62,991 nt of DNA. It comes from a virus. Numbering within the stretch: position 1 is the stretch's first letter; every line of letters starts with the position of its first letter. Below the pieces are notes generated by a model, which searched no databases, had not been told where the DNA came from, and saw only the letters and a list, made by a program, of their open reading frames with translations. The DNA lies in IMG/VR virus record IMGVR_UViG_3300010375_000003, positions 1-62,991 of that record, one strand, 5' to 3'. Below are positions 48,119-57,597 of the stretch, in pieces. The position numbers were made by a program, and so were the translations under genes.

Positions 48119-48420
48119 GCCGCCCTCCCTGTTCCCGGCGCGTCCTGCGGCCGGACGACTTCCTCCCCCTGACGCTCTCGGTGCGATCCGAGAGCCCATA
48201 CTTCCGCGACGACGTCTTCTCCCTCGGCGGCGCGATCATCATCACGCTCGACGGCGTCGAGCAGCGCCGCGTGATCGAATATGATGTCCCCGCCGGCACC
48301 CTCACCCGCTACGTCCTGGATGCCGAGGGAAATCTCCGCCGCGAGCCCTCGCGCCGCTTCTGTCTCGAGGAAACGCTGCACGGCGAGGTCCGCGTGTTCT
48401 GGAAGGCGCGCGCGGCATGA
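48115..48420 (+). CDS. Hypothetical protein within the tail tip block
   Basis: 101 residues: an opening RRVLRPDDFLPLTLSVRSES, then VFSLGGAIIITLDGVEQRRV, a beta-rich composition, and an Arg-rich end. It is inserted between the gp12-like and gp13-like genes, where the gene transfer agent has none. Possibly a small baseplate component. ATGA overlaps on both sides. Confidence 0.55.
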   Translation: MSRPPCSRRVLRPDDFLPLTLSVRSESPYFRDDVFSLGGAIIITLDGVEQRRVIEYDVPAGTLTRYVLDAEGNLRREPSRRFCLEETLHGEVRVFWKARAA

Positions 48421-49286
48421 GCCGTACCCTCGGCGGTCCGCTGGCCGCCCACCTGGCGACATCATCGCACACCAGGGCCAAGATGCTGCGCCTCGACCTG
48501 CTCGATGGCACCAGCATCGGCATCACCACGCACGACCGGCCGATCCTGTTCGATGTCGGCGACGGCGCAATCACCTATAGCCCCGAAACCGGGATCATGC
48601 CCGGCGCGATCTCGCTCTCGACCGGCTTCGACACCGACAATTATGAGGTCAGCGGGCCGATCGGCGACACCGTCTCGCTCGACGCCGTGCTTGGCGGACG
48701 GTTCAACCGGGCCCGGGCGCGGATTTTCGAGGTCAACTGGAAGTCGCTCGGATCCGGCGCGATCAAATACATGGCCGGCAATGTCGGCGAGATCAGGCCG
48801 GAGGGCGGCAAGTTCGTCTTCTCGATCCGTAGCGATCTCGACCGCTACAACCAGACCGTCGGCCGCACGCTGACGCCGATGTGCGATGCCGATCTCGGCG
48901 ACGCTCGCTGCACCGCCGACTTCGTCAGCATCGATGCGACCGTGAGCGCCGCGACCGATGCGATGCGATTCACCGTCGCGTTCGACGACGACTATGCCGA
49001 CGATTTCTTCAACGCCGGGCAAGTGACGTTCGCCACTGGCGCCTTGGCCGGCACCCAGCCGATGGAGATATTCGACTGGGGCGCGGACGGGTCGTTGGTG
49101 CTGTTCATGCCGCTCGCGGACGTTCCCGCGATCGGCGCCACCCTCACCGTCAAGCAGGGCTGTCCGAAGACGCGGACCGCCTGCCGCGATATCTTCGGCA
49201 ACGTCGTCAATTTCCGCGGCTTCCCCGAGGTGCCGGGATCCGACCAGGTGCTCAAGGCGCAGGTGCCGGGCGATGCTGCGGCGTAG
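48417..49286 (+). CDS. DUF2163 baseplate hub protein (GTA gp13-like)
   Basis: 289 residues of the DUF2163/BR0599 pattern: LDGTSIGITTHDRPILFDVG, the long beta-rich N-terminal domain, and a C-terminal Cys-containing tail LTVKQGCPKTRTACRDIFGN, then NFRGFPEVPGSDQVL. In the gene transfer agent this protein forms a hub with a bound iron-sulfur cluster or metal at such cysteines. Overlaps the peptidase gene by 14 bases. Confidence 0.88.
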   Translation: MSRTLGGPLAAHLATSSHTRAKMLRLDLLDGTSIGITTHDRPILFDVGDGAITYSPETGIMPGAISLSTGFDTDNYEVSGPIGDTVSLDAVLGGRFNRARARIFEVNWKSLGSGAIKYMAGNVGEIRPEGGKFVFSIRSDLDRYNQTVGRTLTPMCDADLGDARCTADFVSIDATVSAATDAMRFTVAFDDDYADDFFNAGQVTFATGALAGTQPMEIFDWGADGSLVLFMPLADVPAIGATLTVKQGCPKTRTACRDIFGNVVNFRGFPEVPGSDQVLKAQVPGDAAA

Positions 49287-49698
49287 CGATGTGCTCGCCG
49301 AGGCCCGCAGCTGGGCCCGGACCCCTCTTCGCTGGCAGGCCTCGGTCAAGGGCCTCGGGTGCGACTGCAAGGGGTTCATCTGGGGCGTCGCGCGCGAACT
49401 TGGCTTGCCCGAGGCGGAAAGCTCGTACGCGCGCATGTCCAATTATGCCCGCGTCGACACGCGCCTGCTCCGCGAAGGGCTGCGCGAGCTGTTCGACCCG
49501 GCGACCGACATGCAGCCGGCCGACGTCCTCCTGCTCAACGTTCGTGGCAAGGCCCAGCACCTGGCGCTGTACATGGGGGATGGTCGGATGATGCATGCCT
49601 CGCCGGGATGCGACTGCGTGCTCGATGTGCCGATGGGGCAGGTCTGGCGCACCGCGATCGACAGCATCTGGGCCTGGCGCGGGCTCGACGACGCATGA
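49273..49698 (+). CDS. NlpC/P60 peptidase of the tail tip (GTA gp14-like)
   Basis: 141 residues. Catalytic Cys32 in GLGCDCKGFIWGVARELGL, catalytic His96 in KAQHLALYMGDGRMMHASPG. It probably cuts peptidoglycan stem peptides so the tail can cross the wall. It is in the usual place between the gp13-like and gp15-like genes. Confidence 0.9.
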   Translation: MLRRSDVLAEARSWARTPLRWQASVKGLGCDCKGFIWGVARELGLPEAESSYARMSNYARVDTRLLREGLRELFDPATDMQPADVLLLNVRGKAQHLALYMGDGRMMHASPGCDCVLDVPMGQVWRTAIDSIWAWRGLDDA

Positions 49699-52600
49699 GC
49701 ATCGATCCTATCAGCCTGGCGATCACCGCCGCGCTCACCGCGGCACAGATGGCGATGCAGGCGTCGAAGAAGATCGAGGGTCCACGCCTGACCGATCTGA
49801 CCGTGAGCGTCGCCGATTACGGTACCGTGCTCAATTATTTCGAGGGCATTTGCAGCTCGGACGGCTGCCCGATCTTCTTCGCCGAAGACATGAAGGAAGT
49901 GAAGCGCCAGCGGAAAACCAAGGGCGGCAAGTATAACGACTATACCTATTTCGGCACCTGGGCGAACGCCGTCGCCGACCAGCAGATCGACGCGGTCACG
50001 CGGATGTGGATGGACAAGCACCTGGTCTATGACGCGACCGGCACCGGCCCGGTCACACCCTTCTCGATCGCCGACGGGTTCAACATCGCCGATTCGATGC
50101 GCTTCTACCTCGGCACTGAGGACCAGGAGCCGGATCCGCGCATGCTGGCGACGGTCGATGCCAAGCAAGGCGCCGGCTCCTGCCCGGCCTATCGCGGTGT
50201 TTCCTATGTGATGCTCGTCGACCTCCCGACCGAGAAGTTCGGCAACCGGGTACCGCAGGTCAGGATAGAGGGCGTCACCAACGCGGTGCCGCATTATCCC
50301 TATGAGACGGTCGAGACGCCGACCAACGACATCGGCCTTTCCTCGCTGATCTATTCACCGGACTACAGCCGCTTTCTGATTTCGAGCGGCTCGCATTATC
50401 GGCTGTGGGACAGCGCGGCGCGAGCGGTTCTGATTGAGGGGAGCTTTCCGGCGTCGATCGGTAACCCGGCGGTCTCGAACAACGGCACGATCTACGGGCT
50501 CGATGGGAGTGACAATGTCGTCGCGTTCACGCCGGACGGCCTCGCGCTGGCCGGCTCGGTCGCTGTGGAAAGGTTTCAAGGAGGTCTCGGCGTCTATCAG
50601 GACGGCCTGGGGCATGAGCATGTCATTACCTTTCCCCAGGCATTCATCGCCTATTTCTCGACTTGGACCCTGGGCGGTCTCGGCGGACCGCTGACGGTCA
50701 ACACCTTTGACATCGGCGACGCGACGGGCTGGACCCCACGCGGAGCCTGCGTCGACAGTTACGGCGACATCTGGATCGCCGGCAGCATTGCCGGATTCTT
50801 TAGCGGCTGGGACGACCTCTATCTCTATCGCCTCGTCGATACCGGCGCGCGGCCGGGGTCGATCGGCTTCGCCCACCTCAACCACGGTCATTTCGACAAT
50901 GGCCCGTCGACCGAGATTCTCCACTCCGGCGGCAAGTTCTTCGTCTTTTGGGGCCATTACCGCCTGATCGTCATCGACGATACCACGATGACGATCCTCG
51001 ATGATATCGCGCTGAGCGACAATGTCGGCGGCGGCGGCGCCATCAACTTCCGCAACTTCAAGCCCGGCTCGCCCAGTATCTGGATCGGGTTCAGCGAAGT
51101 CAGTCTGGACGATGGCAGCACGATCCGCACCGTCAATCCCAATGATTGGAAGGTCGAGGATAGTAATAGCGGCCCGGCCTACGACCCCAACCTCAATGCC
51201 CTGATCTCGCACCCGCAATACAGCTCGGTGGTCACCTGGCGCTATCTCGACAAGATCGCCGCTTCGGCCGTTGCGCTGCGCGATGTCGTCGAGCGCGTCA
51301 CTGGCCTGGTCGGGCTCGACCTGGCGAACATCGACGCCACCGCGCTCGACCAGGAGATTCGTGGATATCTCTGGACGCAGGGTCCGGCCAAGGACATCCT
51401 CGATCCGCTGCTCGACGCTCATGATAGCTTCGTCCGGCAGCACAATTTCGGATTGGAGTTTCGCAAGAAGGGCGATGCCGCCGCCGGCACGATCGCGACC
51501 CCGATGTTCGTCCGCCAGAACGGCGTCCGCTTCAAGGCGCCGATCGTGCAGGATACCGACCTGCCCCGCTATCTGAGCTTCAACTTCGCCGACGTCGACG
51601 CTGACCATCAGACCAACGCGGTCCCCGCGCAGCGCACGGCCGATGCAGTCGACACCAAGCGGACCGTCACGATCAACATGACGACGCTGGTGCTCCACAT
51701 CGACGAGGCCAAGCAACTCGCCGATCGCTGGTTCCGCCGCCAGTGGTTCGAACGCATCACGGTAGAGAACGCGCTGACGATGCAGCAGGTCGCGCTCGAG
51801 CCCGGCGACGTCCGCATCCTCGACCTCGACGGTAATGCTGCCCCATATCGACTGACCAGCACCAGCATCGGCGCCGACGGCGTGATCGGGTGCAAATGGG
51901 TCCGAGACGATCCGTCGCTCGCCGATCTGTCTGGGGCCGTCGGCGCGGCAATGGACGGACGCGCGGAATCGAGCATCGCGGTTGGCGTGATCGCCAAGGG
52001 GTTCGTGCTCGATATCCCGCTGATCACGGACGCCGACAACTCGGTCAATCCGCTGCTCTATTTCGGCGCCGGTCCCTATGCCGCTGGCAGCTGGCCTGGT
52101 GCCACGATCTTCGAGGCTATCGACGGCGAATATTCGGACGAATGGGCGAGCATCCCGTCGACCGCCGCGATCACCTGGGGCTACACGACCGAGGCTCTTG
52201 ATACGGCCAATCCCTGGCTGTGGGACCGCGGCAACAGCGTAAACGTCGTCGTCAAGTGCGGCGCACTCGTCTCGACCACGCAGGCCGCCTGCGATGCCAC
52301 GCCAACCGCTAACCTGGCGCTGCTCGGCGACGAGCTGATACAGTTCACCACGGCGACGCTGGAGACGGACGGCAGCTACACCCTGTCGGGCCTGAAGCGC
52401 GGGCGCCGCGGGACCGAATGGGCCGTGGACGACCATGCAGGCGGCGAGATGTTTGTGCTGCTCGACCGAGCCGGCCATGCCAACATGGGCGTGAGCGACG
52501 TCGGTACCGACCTGAGCTTCAAGGCGGTGACCGGCGGCCGCGACACAACGTCCGCCTTTCCGATTCCGGTCGCGTTCACCGGCGCCACGCTCAAGCCCTA

Positions 52601-52928
52601 TGCGCCGGCGCAGCTCACTGCGGTGAAGGATCCGGTCACGGGCGACTGGGCGATCGACTGGATCAGAAGGAGCCGCATCGGCGGCGCCTGGACCAGCGGC
52701 ACCACGATCCCGCTCGGCGAGGCCAGCGAGGAATATTCGGTCGACATCCTCGATAGTGGCGGCAGCTTGGTCCGCACCTATTCGGGGCTGTCGGGCCCCG
52801 CCGCGACCTATGATGCCGCGGACCAGGCCACCGACGGCGGCGATGTCGCCGAGGGCGATCTCTATCTCGCCGTCTACCAGATCAGCGACGCGGTTGGCCG
52901 CGGGTTCGCTGCTCCGGGCCACTTCTAA
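49695..52928 (+). CDS. Tail tip/host-recognition protein (GTA gp15-like)
   Basis: 1077 residues from ATG at 49695 (ATGA). The N-terminus reads PISLAITAALTAAQMAMQAS, then LTDLTVSVADYGTVLNYFEG; residues 220-520 are a beta-propeller-like insert (SVAVERFQGGLGVYQDGLGH, IWIAGSIAGFF); then the tip core (AIVQDTDLPRYLSFNFADVD-type) and fibronectin-like end. This order fits the central hub of siphophage and gene-transfer-agent tails, with the insert as a likely receptor-binding addition. Confidence 0.82.
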   Translation: MSIDPISLAITAALTAAQMAMQASKKIEGPRLTDLTVSVADYGTVLNYFEGICSSDGCPIFFAEDMKEVKRQRKTKGGKYNDYTYFGTWANAVADQQIDAVTRMWMDKHLVYDATGTGPVTPFSIADGFNIADSMRFYLGTEDQEPDPRMLATVDAKQGAGSCPAYRGVSYVMLVDLPTEKFGNRVPQVRIEGVTNAVPHYPYETVETPTNDIGLSSLIYSPDYSRFLISSGSHYRLWDSAARAVLIEGSFPASIGNPAVSNNGTIYGLDGSDNVVAFTPDGLALAGSVAVERFQGGLGVYQDGLGHEHVITFPQAFIAYFSTWTLGGLGGPLTVNTFDIGDATGWTPRGACVDSYGDIWIAGSIAGFFSGWDDLYLYRLVDTGARPGSIGFAHLNHGHFDNGPSTEILHSGGKFFVFWGHYRLIVIDDTTMTILDDIALSDNVGGGGAINFRNFKPGSPSIWIGFSEVSLDDGSTIRTVNPNDWKVEDSNSGPAYDPNLNALISHPQYSSVVTWRYLDKIAASAVALRDVVERVTGLVGLDLANIDATALDQEIRGYLWTQGPAKDILDPLLDAHDSFVRQHNFGLEFRKKGDAAAGTIATPMFVRQNGVRFKAPIVQDTDLPRYLSFNFADVDADHQTNAVPAQRTADAVDTKRTVTINMTTLVLHIDEAKQLADRWFRRQWFERITVENALTMQQVALEPGDVRILDLDGNAAPYRLTSTSIGADGVIGCKWVRDDPSLADLSGAVGAAMDGRAESSIAVGVIAKGFVLDIPLITDADNSVNPLLYFGAGPYAAGSWPGATIFEAIDGEYSDEWASIPSTAAITWGYTTEALDTANPWLWDRGNSVNVVVKCGALVSTTQAACDATPTANLALLGDELIQFTTATLETDGSYTLSGLKRGRRGTEWAVDDHAGGEMFVLLDRAGHANMGVSDVGTDLSFKAVTGGRDTTSAFPIPVAFTGATLKPYAPAQLTAVKDPVTGDWAIDWIRRSRIGGAWTSGTTIPLGEASEEYSVDILDSGGSLVRTYSGLSGPAATYDAADQATDGGDVAEGDLYLAVYQISDAVGRGFAAPGHF

Positions 52929-52943
52929 CCCGAAGGAAACCGC

Positions 52944-54485
52944 ATGTCGGTAACGCCGCGCATCGCTGCGCCAGTGCTCGAGCCTGGCCAGGCGATTCCC
53001 GAGACCACGGTGAACGAGATCACCCGCTATCTCGAGGCGGTTGCCGCCGGCGTTGTCGTGGACAAGGATCTGACCGCGCCGGCCGGGACCGAATCCGATG
53101 GCGACTGCTACATCATCCCCGCATCGGCCACCGGCGCATGGGCGGGCCAGGACGACAGTTTCGCGGTCAAGATATCCACCGGATGGGTGTTCATCCCGCC
53201 ATTCGAGGGCATGGCCTTCTACGTCCAGGACGAGGCGGCCGACTATCGCTACGTCAGCGGCGCCTGGGGCGTCGATTCGCCCGCCGGGCTCGGTACCGCC
53301 TCGACGCTCGATTTCGACACCGACGGCACGCTGGCCGCCAATAGCGATGCCAAGCTGGCGACGCAGAAGGCGGTCAGGACCTACATCGCCGCGGCCGTCG
53401 CCGGCCTGCTGGATTACAAGGGCGCAACAGACTGTTCGGCCAACCCCAATTACCCGGCGGCCAGCAAGGGCGATGCCTATGTCGTGTCCGTCGCGGGCAA
53501 GATCGGCGGCGCGTCGGGGCAGAGCGTCGAGGCGGGCGACTTCTTCTTTGCCAAGGCGGATAATGCCGGCGGCACGGATGCCTCGGTCGGATCGAGCTGG
53601 GATATTCTGCAGTTCAATGCGCTCGCCTACGCGCTACTGAGTGGGGCGACCTTCACGGGGGCGGTCCATGTCCCCGACGACGCCTATGATGCGACTGGTT
53701 GGAACGGCAGCACCGAAGTGCCGACCAAGAATGCGGTGCGCGACAAGATCGAGGCCATCGTCGCGGGCGTCACGTCTGTCGACAACGATACGACCCTTGC
53801 CAGCGACAGCACGGTAAATCCGCCCTCAGTTCATGCCGTGCGCGGCTATGTCGCCACAGCGGTCACCGGCCTGCTCGATTTCAAGGGCAGCACCGATTGC
53901 TCGGCCAACCCGAACTATCCGGCGGCGCTGAAGGGCGACGCCTATGTCGTGTCGGTGGCGGGCAAGATCGGCGGCGCGTCCGGCACCAGCGTCGATGTCG
54001 GCGACGTCTATGTTGCCAGCGCGGACAATGCCGGTGGAACCCAGGCCTCGGTCGGGGCGTCGTGGTTCGTGCTCGAACACAATTTGGCGGGGGCGCTGCT
54101 GGCGGCGAACAACCTCTCCGAGGTGGCATCGGCATCGACCGCGCGCACCAATATCGGCGCAGCTGCCCGAACGCCCCAAATCCAGTCGGTGGCGTCGGCC
54201 TCGACGGTCACGCCCACATTCGCCGACGACCAGGTCATCGTCACCGCACAGGCGGCCGGGCTCACGCTCGCCAATCCTACCGGCACTGCGCTCGACGGTT
54301 GGGGCTTGGTCATACGGATCAAGGACAACGGGACGGCAAGGTCAATCAGCTACGGCACACAATATCGCGCGCTCGGGGTGACGCTGCCGACCACGACCGT
54401 GATCAGTAAGACGCTCTATCTCGGGCTGATCTTCAACAACGCCGACACGAAGTGGGACGTGGTTGCTGTGGCGCAGGAGGCCTGA
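52944..54485 (+). CDS. Tail fibre protein with DUF2793 and a duplicated domain
   Basis: 513 residues. Residues 1-115 form a DUF2793 domain (SDGDCYIIPASATGAWAGQD, GWVFIPPFEGMAFYVQDEAA). A segment starting LLDYKGATDCSANPNYPAAS is repeated as LLDFKGSTDCSANPNYPAAL, each copy about 75 residues and with very similar DNA (about 53400-53620 and 53850-54080). The C-terminus is a beta structure. Presumably a trimeric fibre. Confidence 0.8.
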   Translation: MSVTPRIAAPVLEPGQAIPETTVNEITRYLEAVAAGVVVDKDLTAPAGTESDGDCYIIPASATGAWAGQDDSFAVKISTGWVFIPPFEGMAFYVQDEAADYRYVSGAWGVDSPAGLGTASTLDFDTDGTLAANSDAKLATQKAVRTYIAAAVAGLLDYKGATDCSANPNYPAASKGDAYVVSVAGKIGGASGQSVEAGDFFFAKADNAGGTDASVGSSWDILQFNALAYALLSGATFTGAVHVPDDAYDATGWNGSTEVPTKNAVRDKIEAIVAGVTSVDNDTTLASDSTVNPPSVHAVRGYVATAVTGLLDFKGSTDCSANPNYPAALKGDAYVVSVAGKIGGASGTSVDVGDVYVASADNAGGTQASVGASWFVLEHNLAGALLAANNLSEVASASTARTNIGAAARTPQIQSVASASTVTPTFADDQVIVTAQAAGLTLANPTGTALDGWGLVIRIKDNGTARSISYGTQYRALGVTLPTTTVISKTLYLGLIFNNADTKWDVVAVAQEA

Positions 54486-54488
54486 CCA

Positions 54489-55136
54489 GTGCGCCCGATA
54501 CAGGCTTTGCGTATGCGAACGCCTTCAGCTGGCACCCCAGTGGCCTCCATCAAAGGCCATGGCATCGCCTATGTTAACCTCTCCAACACGTGTAACTTTC
54601 CTCTCCCGGCGGGATCGGCAGCCGGCGATAACATTACCCTGTTCATCGGCCATTCGTGGGACACCACCGCTCCGCTGGCGGGCGCCAAGTGGTTCCGTGC
54701 ATCGCACCTCACCGGATCGAACTATAACGGTTCGACTTTCTCGGCGGTGCTTGATGCGACCGACATCTCGAACGGCGCCATCACGATCAGTTTCGCGGGC
54801 TCCGGCTATGGGCACGTTGCGGGCGTCGTGTTCTCAGGGACGCGAACGTACCGCGATAAGGGCGATTCCCGGAACGGGACGGGTGCCGCGAGCCGAACGG
54901 TCACCAGCGGAGCCTTGCCGCAAGTGGGCGACGGGATGTTGTTTTTTGCCAGCAGTTACCTGGGAACCGCAGCGTCATCGTCAGACCTATCCTCGACGCT
55001 GGAACTCAGTAACCAGGCGAATTCAACCGCCATCTTCCGCGTGGGCTCGGTGACAGTGGCTGGCGCGCAGTCCGCGACGGTCGGCTATTCTGGATCGCCG
55101 GCCGGGGATTACCAGGTGCTCTACATATTCTATTGA
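54489..55136 (+). CDS. Tail-fibre tip or receptor-binding protein
   Basis: 215 residues from GTG at 54489. All beta, rich in Gly, Ser and Thr, with no charged clusters (GSYNGSTFSAVLDATDI-like strands, ISFAGSGYGHVAGVVFSGTR, RVGSVTVAGAQSATVGYSG). The look of a receptor-binding jelly roll at the end of a fibre operon. Start could also be the ATG at 54513. Confidence 0.6.
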   Translation: MRPIQALRMRTPSAGTPVASIKGHGIAYVNLSNTCNFPLPAGSAAGDNITLFIGHSWDTTAPLAGAKWFRASHLTGSNYNGSTFSAVLDATDISNGAITISFAGSGYGHVAGVVFSGTRTYRDKGDSRNGTGAASRTVTSGALPQVGDGMLFFASSYLGTAASSSDLSSTLELSNQANSTAIFRVGSVTVAGAQSATVGYSGSPAGDYQVLYIFY

Positions 55137-55254
55137 TGACCTGGCCCAGTGCCTCCTCTCGCCAAGGCTTGGTCAGGCCGCTGCTATCAATCATGACGAA
55201 TGTCGATCCACGGTCGCTCTGTTGTTTAACCGTCGAAATGATTATGCATGGATC

Positions 55255-56202
55255 ATGGGGCGGCTAAATTCGATACAGATTCTGCGCTTTCTTGCCGCTT
55301 TATTGGTCGTGGTGACTCATGCCGCGAAGCCCTTCGCGATCGGATCAGCCGGCGTCGATATCTTCTTCGTAATCTCAGGATTTATCATAGCGCGTGCCGC
55401 CACCGGGCGCGCAGCAGTTCCATTCATGATTGATAGGGTCCGGAGGATCTTCCCAATCTACTACATTTGCACGGTGCCGTACGTGTTGCTCTACTGGCGC
55501 GGCGCGGGTTTCGGCAGGATAATGACGACCCTGACGCTCTGGCCAATCTACGATGATTACTACCGGCCATTTCTCAGCGCAGGATGGACGCTGAGCTACG
55601 AGATGCTTTTTTATACCGCGGTTGCAATCACACTGGCCATACCGCGATCTAGGCGATGGTTGTTGCTGGCGTTCGCGGCAGCGCTGACCGCAAACATTCT
55701 CACGCACTGGCCGATATTCCAGTTCATCGGTTCGCCCTTGGTATTTGAGTTTCTTGCAGGCACCGCTTTGGCGAACATCGATAGATTGCGGGTGGGTCCT
55801 GCGATCGCAGCGATTTGCGCCGGCCTGGCCATCTTGCTCGTGTCCGCGCCGTTTGCGGGTTGGTTGACGTCGCTCACCGTTACGGCGGAGGTGGTTCGCT
55901 CGGTAGTCTGGGGTGCGGCGGCAGCAGCGCTCGTCGCCGGGGCGCTCGGGCTAGAGGCTTACGCCGGCGGTCGGGCTTGCCGATTGCTAGCCTACCTTGG
56001 CGAGGCATCTTACTCGATATATCTGACGCACGGGATCGTTCTGGTGTTCGCGTCGGCCGTACTCAGTAGTTGGGCGGCGGTTGCCTTTGTCGTTGTCGTG
56101 GGGCTCGGCGTTCATCGTTATATCGAACACCCCCTGCTAGTTTGGCTCAAAGGCAGACGCGGAAGGCCGTGGGGCACTCCGGCGCTGGCCGTAGCCGAAT
56201 AG
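55255..56202 (+). CDS. Membrane acyltransferase, probable lysogenic conversion
   Basis: 315 residues from ATG at 55255; an in-frame TTG at 55222 is possible. Acyltransferase-3 (OafA/YrhL) pattern: SIQILRFLAALLVVVTHAAK with the catalytic His, DIFFVISGFIIARA, RVRRIFPIYYI and SAGWTLSYEMLFY, and about ten membrane segments. Such prophage genes acetylate O-antigen or other surface sugars and block further infection. It stands apart from the tail operon, seems somewhat less GC-rich, and the gene after it is on the other strand, so it is a moron. Confidence 0.85.
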   Translation: MGRLNSIQILRFLAALLVVVTHAAKPFAIGSAGVDIFFVISGFIIARAATGRAAVPFMIDRVRRIFPIYYICTVPYVLLYWRGAGFGRIMTTLTLWPIYDDYYRPFLSAGWTLSYEMLFYTAVAITLAIPRSRRWLLLAFAAALTANILTHWPIFQFIGSPLVFEFLAGTALANIDRLRVGPAIAAICAGLAILLVSAPFAGWLTSLTVTAEVVRSVVWGAAAAALVAGALGLEAYAGGRACRLLAYLGEASYSIYLTHGIVLVFASAVLSSWAAVAFVVVVGLGVHRYIEHPLLVWLKGRRGRPWGTPALAVAE

Positions 56203-56209
56203 CCGGCCG

Positions 56210-56668
56210 TCACATTCCGGACCCGCACCGCTTTCTCCACTCCCGGCGAAACCCGCGTGGCCGAGATGCTTCGAACCAGACTTGTTCGTCGGCACCGACC
56301 ATGAACGGCGTGTTGCCAGCCATGCCGCCGAAACCGTTGCGGGAATTGACCAGGCCGCAGCCCGAGGCGACGATGGTAACGACCGCGCTGTCCGGATCGC
56401 GCAGATAGGGTTTGACCAACCTGGTCATGTGATTGGGCGAGGACAACGGGTCCCAGGATGGCTCGGCGATCGGCGCTGCGGTCGATGCCGCCGGCACCGG
56501 CGCCAGGATCGCCTGCCAGTTCGCGATCAGTACGAGCAGGGCAATGCCGAGCACGATGCCGCCGCAGCAACCGATTTGTGGCGGCTTCCATTCGAGCGAA
56601 TGACCGCAGAAGCGGCAGACCCTCGCCTCATCCCGCACCTCTTCCGCGCATTTCGGGCAGTTCTTCAA
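56210..56668 (-). CDS. Zinc-ribbon membrane protein
   Basis: 152 residues on the opposite strand to its neighbours. A zinc ribbon (KNCPKCAEEVRDEARVCRFCGH at 2-23) is followed by one membrane segment (GGIVLGIALLVLIANW) and an outer part with PYLRDPDSAVV and VNSRNGFGGMAGNTPFMVG. The latter pattern (DP.SA ... NGFGG) is seen in small exported bacterial proteins of unknown role. Probably another moron. Confidence 0.7.
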   Translation of the reverse strand: MKNCPKCAEEVRDEARVCRFCGHSLEWKPPQIGCCGGIVLGIALLVLIANWQAILAPVPAASTAAPIAEPSWDPLSSPNHMTRLVKPYLRDPDSAVVTIVASGCGLVNSRNGFGGMAGNTPFMVGADEQVWFEASRPRGFRREWRKRCGSGM

Positions 56669-56793
56669 GCATCACCCCCTATCCCGCGCGGCGAACCTGA
56701 CCTCGATCGCCCGCGCGCACAACCCCCGGTCGCGCCCATTCCTGGGACAATCCCTCCACCGCGCCGCCTGGCGCGCAGCTCGGAAGGCAATCG

Positions 56794-57048
56794 ATGGCGT
56801 CACCGTCGCGCACGACCTGGAAGGACTGGATTCCGGTGGTCACGGCCGCCGCGGTCCTGGTCGGCGCGTTGCTCGCCGTCGGCGGCTATATTGCGCAGGT
56901 CAAGGATCATGAGCGACGGCTGGTGGTGCTGGAGCAGAAGCGTGATTCCGTCGACGACAAGCTGCAGGTGATCGACGTCCGGACGGCGCGGATCGAGGGA
57001 AAGATCGAGACGTTGCTGCCAGCCGATAAAAAGGCGACGGCGCCATGA
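56794..57048 (+). CDS. Membrane protein of the lysis cassette
   Basis: 84 residues: one N-terminal membrane segment (WIPVVTAAAVLVGALLAVGG) then a coiled coil (DHERRLVVLEQKRDSVDDKL, DVRTARIEGKIETLL). This XhlA-like layout is common in front of holin genes. ATGA overlap with the next gene. Confidence 0.6.
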   Translation: MASPSRTTWKDWIPVVTAAAVLVGALLAVGGYIAQVKDHERRLVVLEQKRDSVDDKLQVIDVRTARIEGKIETLLPADKKATAP

Positions 57049-57281
57049 TCGACGGCGGGATCCTGCTCATCCTGGTCGGTATCGTGCTGATGGCGCTGAC
57101 GCCGATCGAGCGCGCATGGGCGCACCGCAAGCACGAGCGCGCGGCGATCTCGCCGGGCCTGTTCCATCCCTTCCCCTTCGTCGCGCCAGATCCCGCGATC
57201 GACGAGCTGAGAGGCCGCGCTGAGGCGGCGATCTCCTCCGGTGCGCTGCCGCGCAGGCAGCATCGCCGTGAGCGGCCCTGA
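57045..57281 (+). CDS. Small membrane protein of the lysis cassette
   Basis: 78 residues with one N-terminal membrane segment (GGILLILVGIVLMALTPIE) and a basic soluble part. Placed between the XhlA-like gene and the DUF7940-type holin; may modify holin timing. Not recognised as a family. Confidence 0.5.
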   Translation: MIDGGILLILVGIVLMALTPIERAWAHRKHERAAISPGLFHPFPFVAPDPAIDELRGRAEAAISSGALPRRQHRRERP

Positions 57282-57312
57282 TTTCCCGCTTTCTCCTGGA
57301 AAGGACAGATCA

Positions 57313-57597
57313 ATGACCCTGTTGGCCAAATGGTGGGCGCCGATCCGCGCCCGCATGATCGACGACGCGCGCCAGTGGTGGCGCTTCTGGAGCATGCGGC
57401 TCGCCGTCCTGGGTGCGCTCATCACCGCGTTCGTCCAGTGGTTCCCCGACACGCTGGCGGCGATCTGGAATGCGATGCCGGCGGACATGCGCGGCTATCT
57501 GCCTGAGCCGCTGCTGCATTCGATCCCGGTGATCCTGTTCGTCGCGGTCGGTCTCGCGCGGGTGGTGGCGCAGAAGAAGGCGAAGTCCGGTGACTAA
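57313..57597 (+). CDS. Holin, DUF7940-like
   Basis: 94 residues from ATG at 57313 with AAGGA upstream. WWAPIRARMIDDARQWWRFW, a membrane segment MRLAVLGALITAFVQWF, the linker with MPADMRGYLPEPLLH and a second segment PVILFVAVGLARVVAQ. This matches alphaproteobacterial phage holins of the DUF7940 kind. Its end overlaps the endolysin start by eight bases. Confidence 0.75.
   Translation: MTLLAKWWAPIRARMIDDARQWWRFWSMRLAVLGALITAFVQWFPDTLAAIWNAMPADMRGYLPEPLLHSIPVILFVAVGLARVVAQKKAKSGD

Noticed and set aside
50355-52922. Minus-strand frame of 855 codons
   Set aside because: Antisense shadow of the tail tip gene. Its composition is Arg/Ala/Asp-rich without domains.
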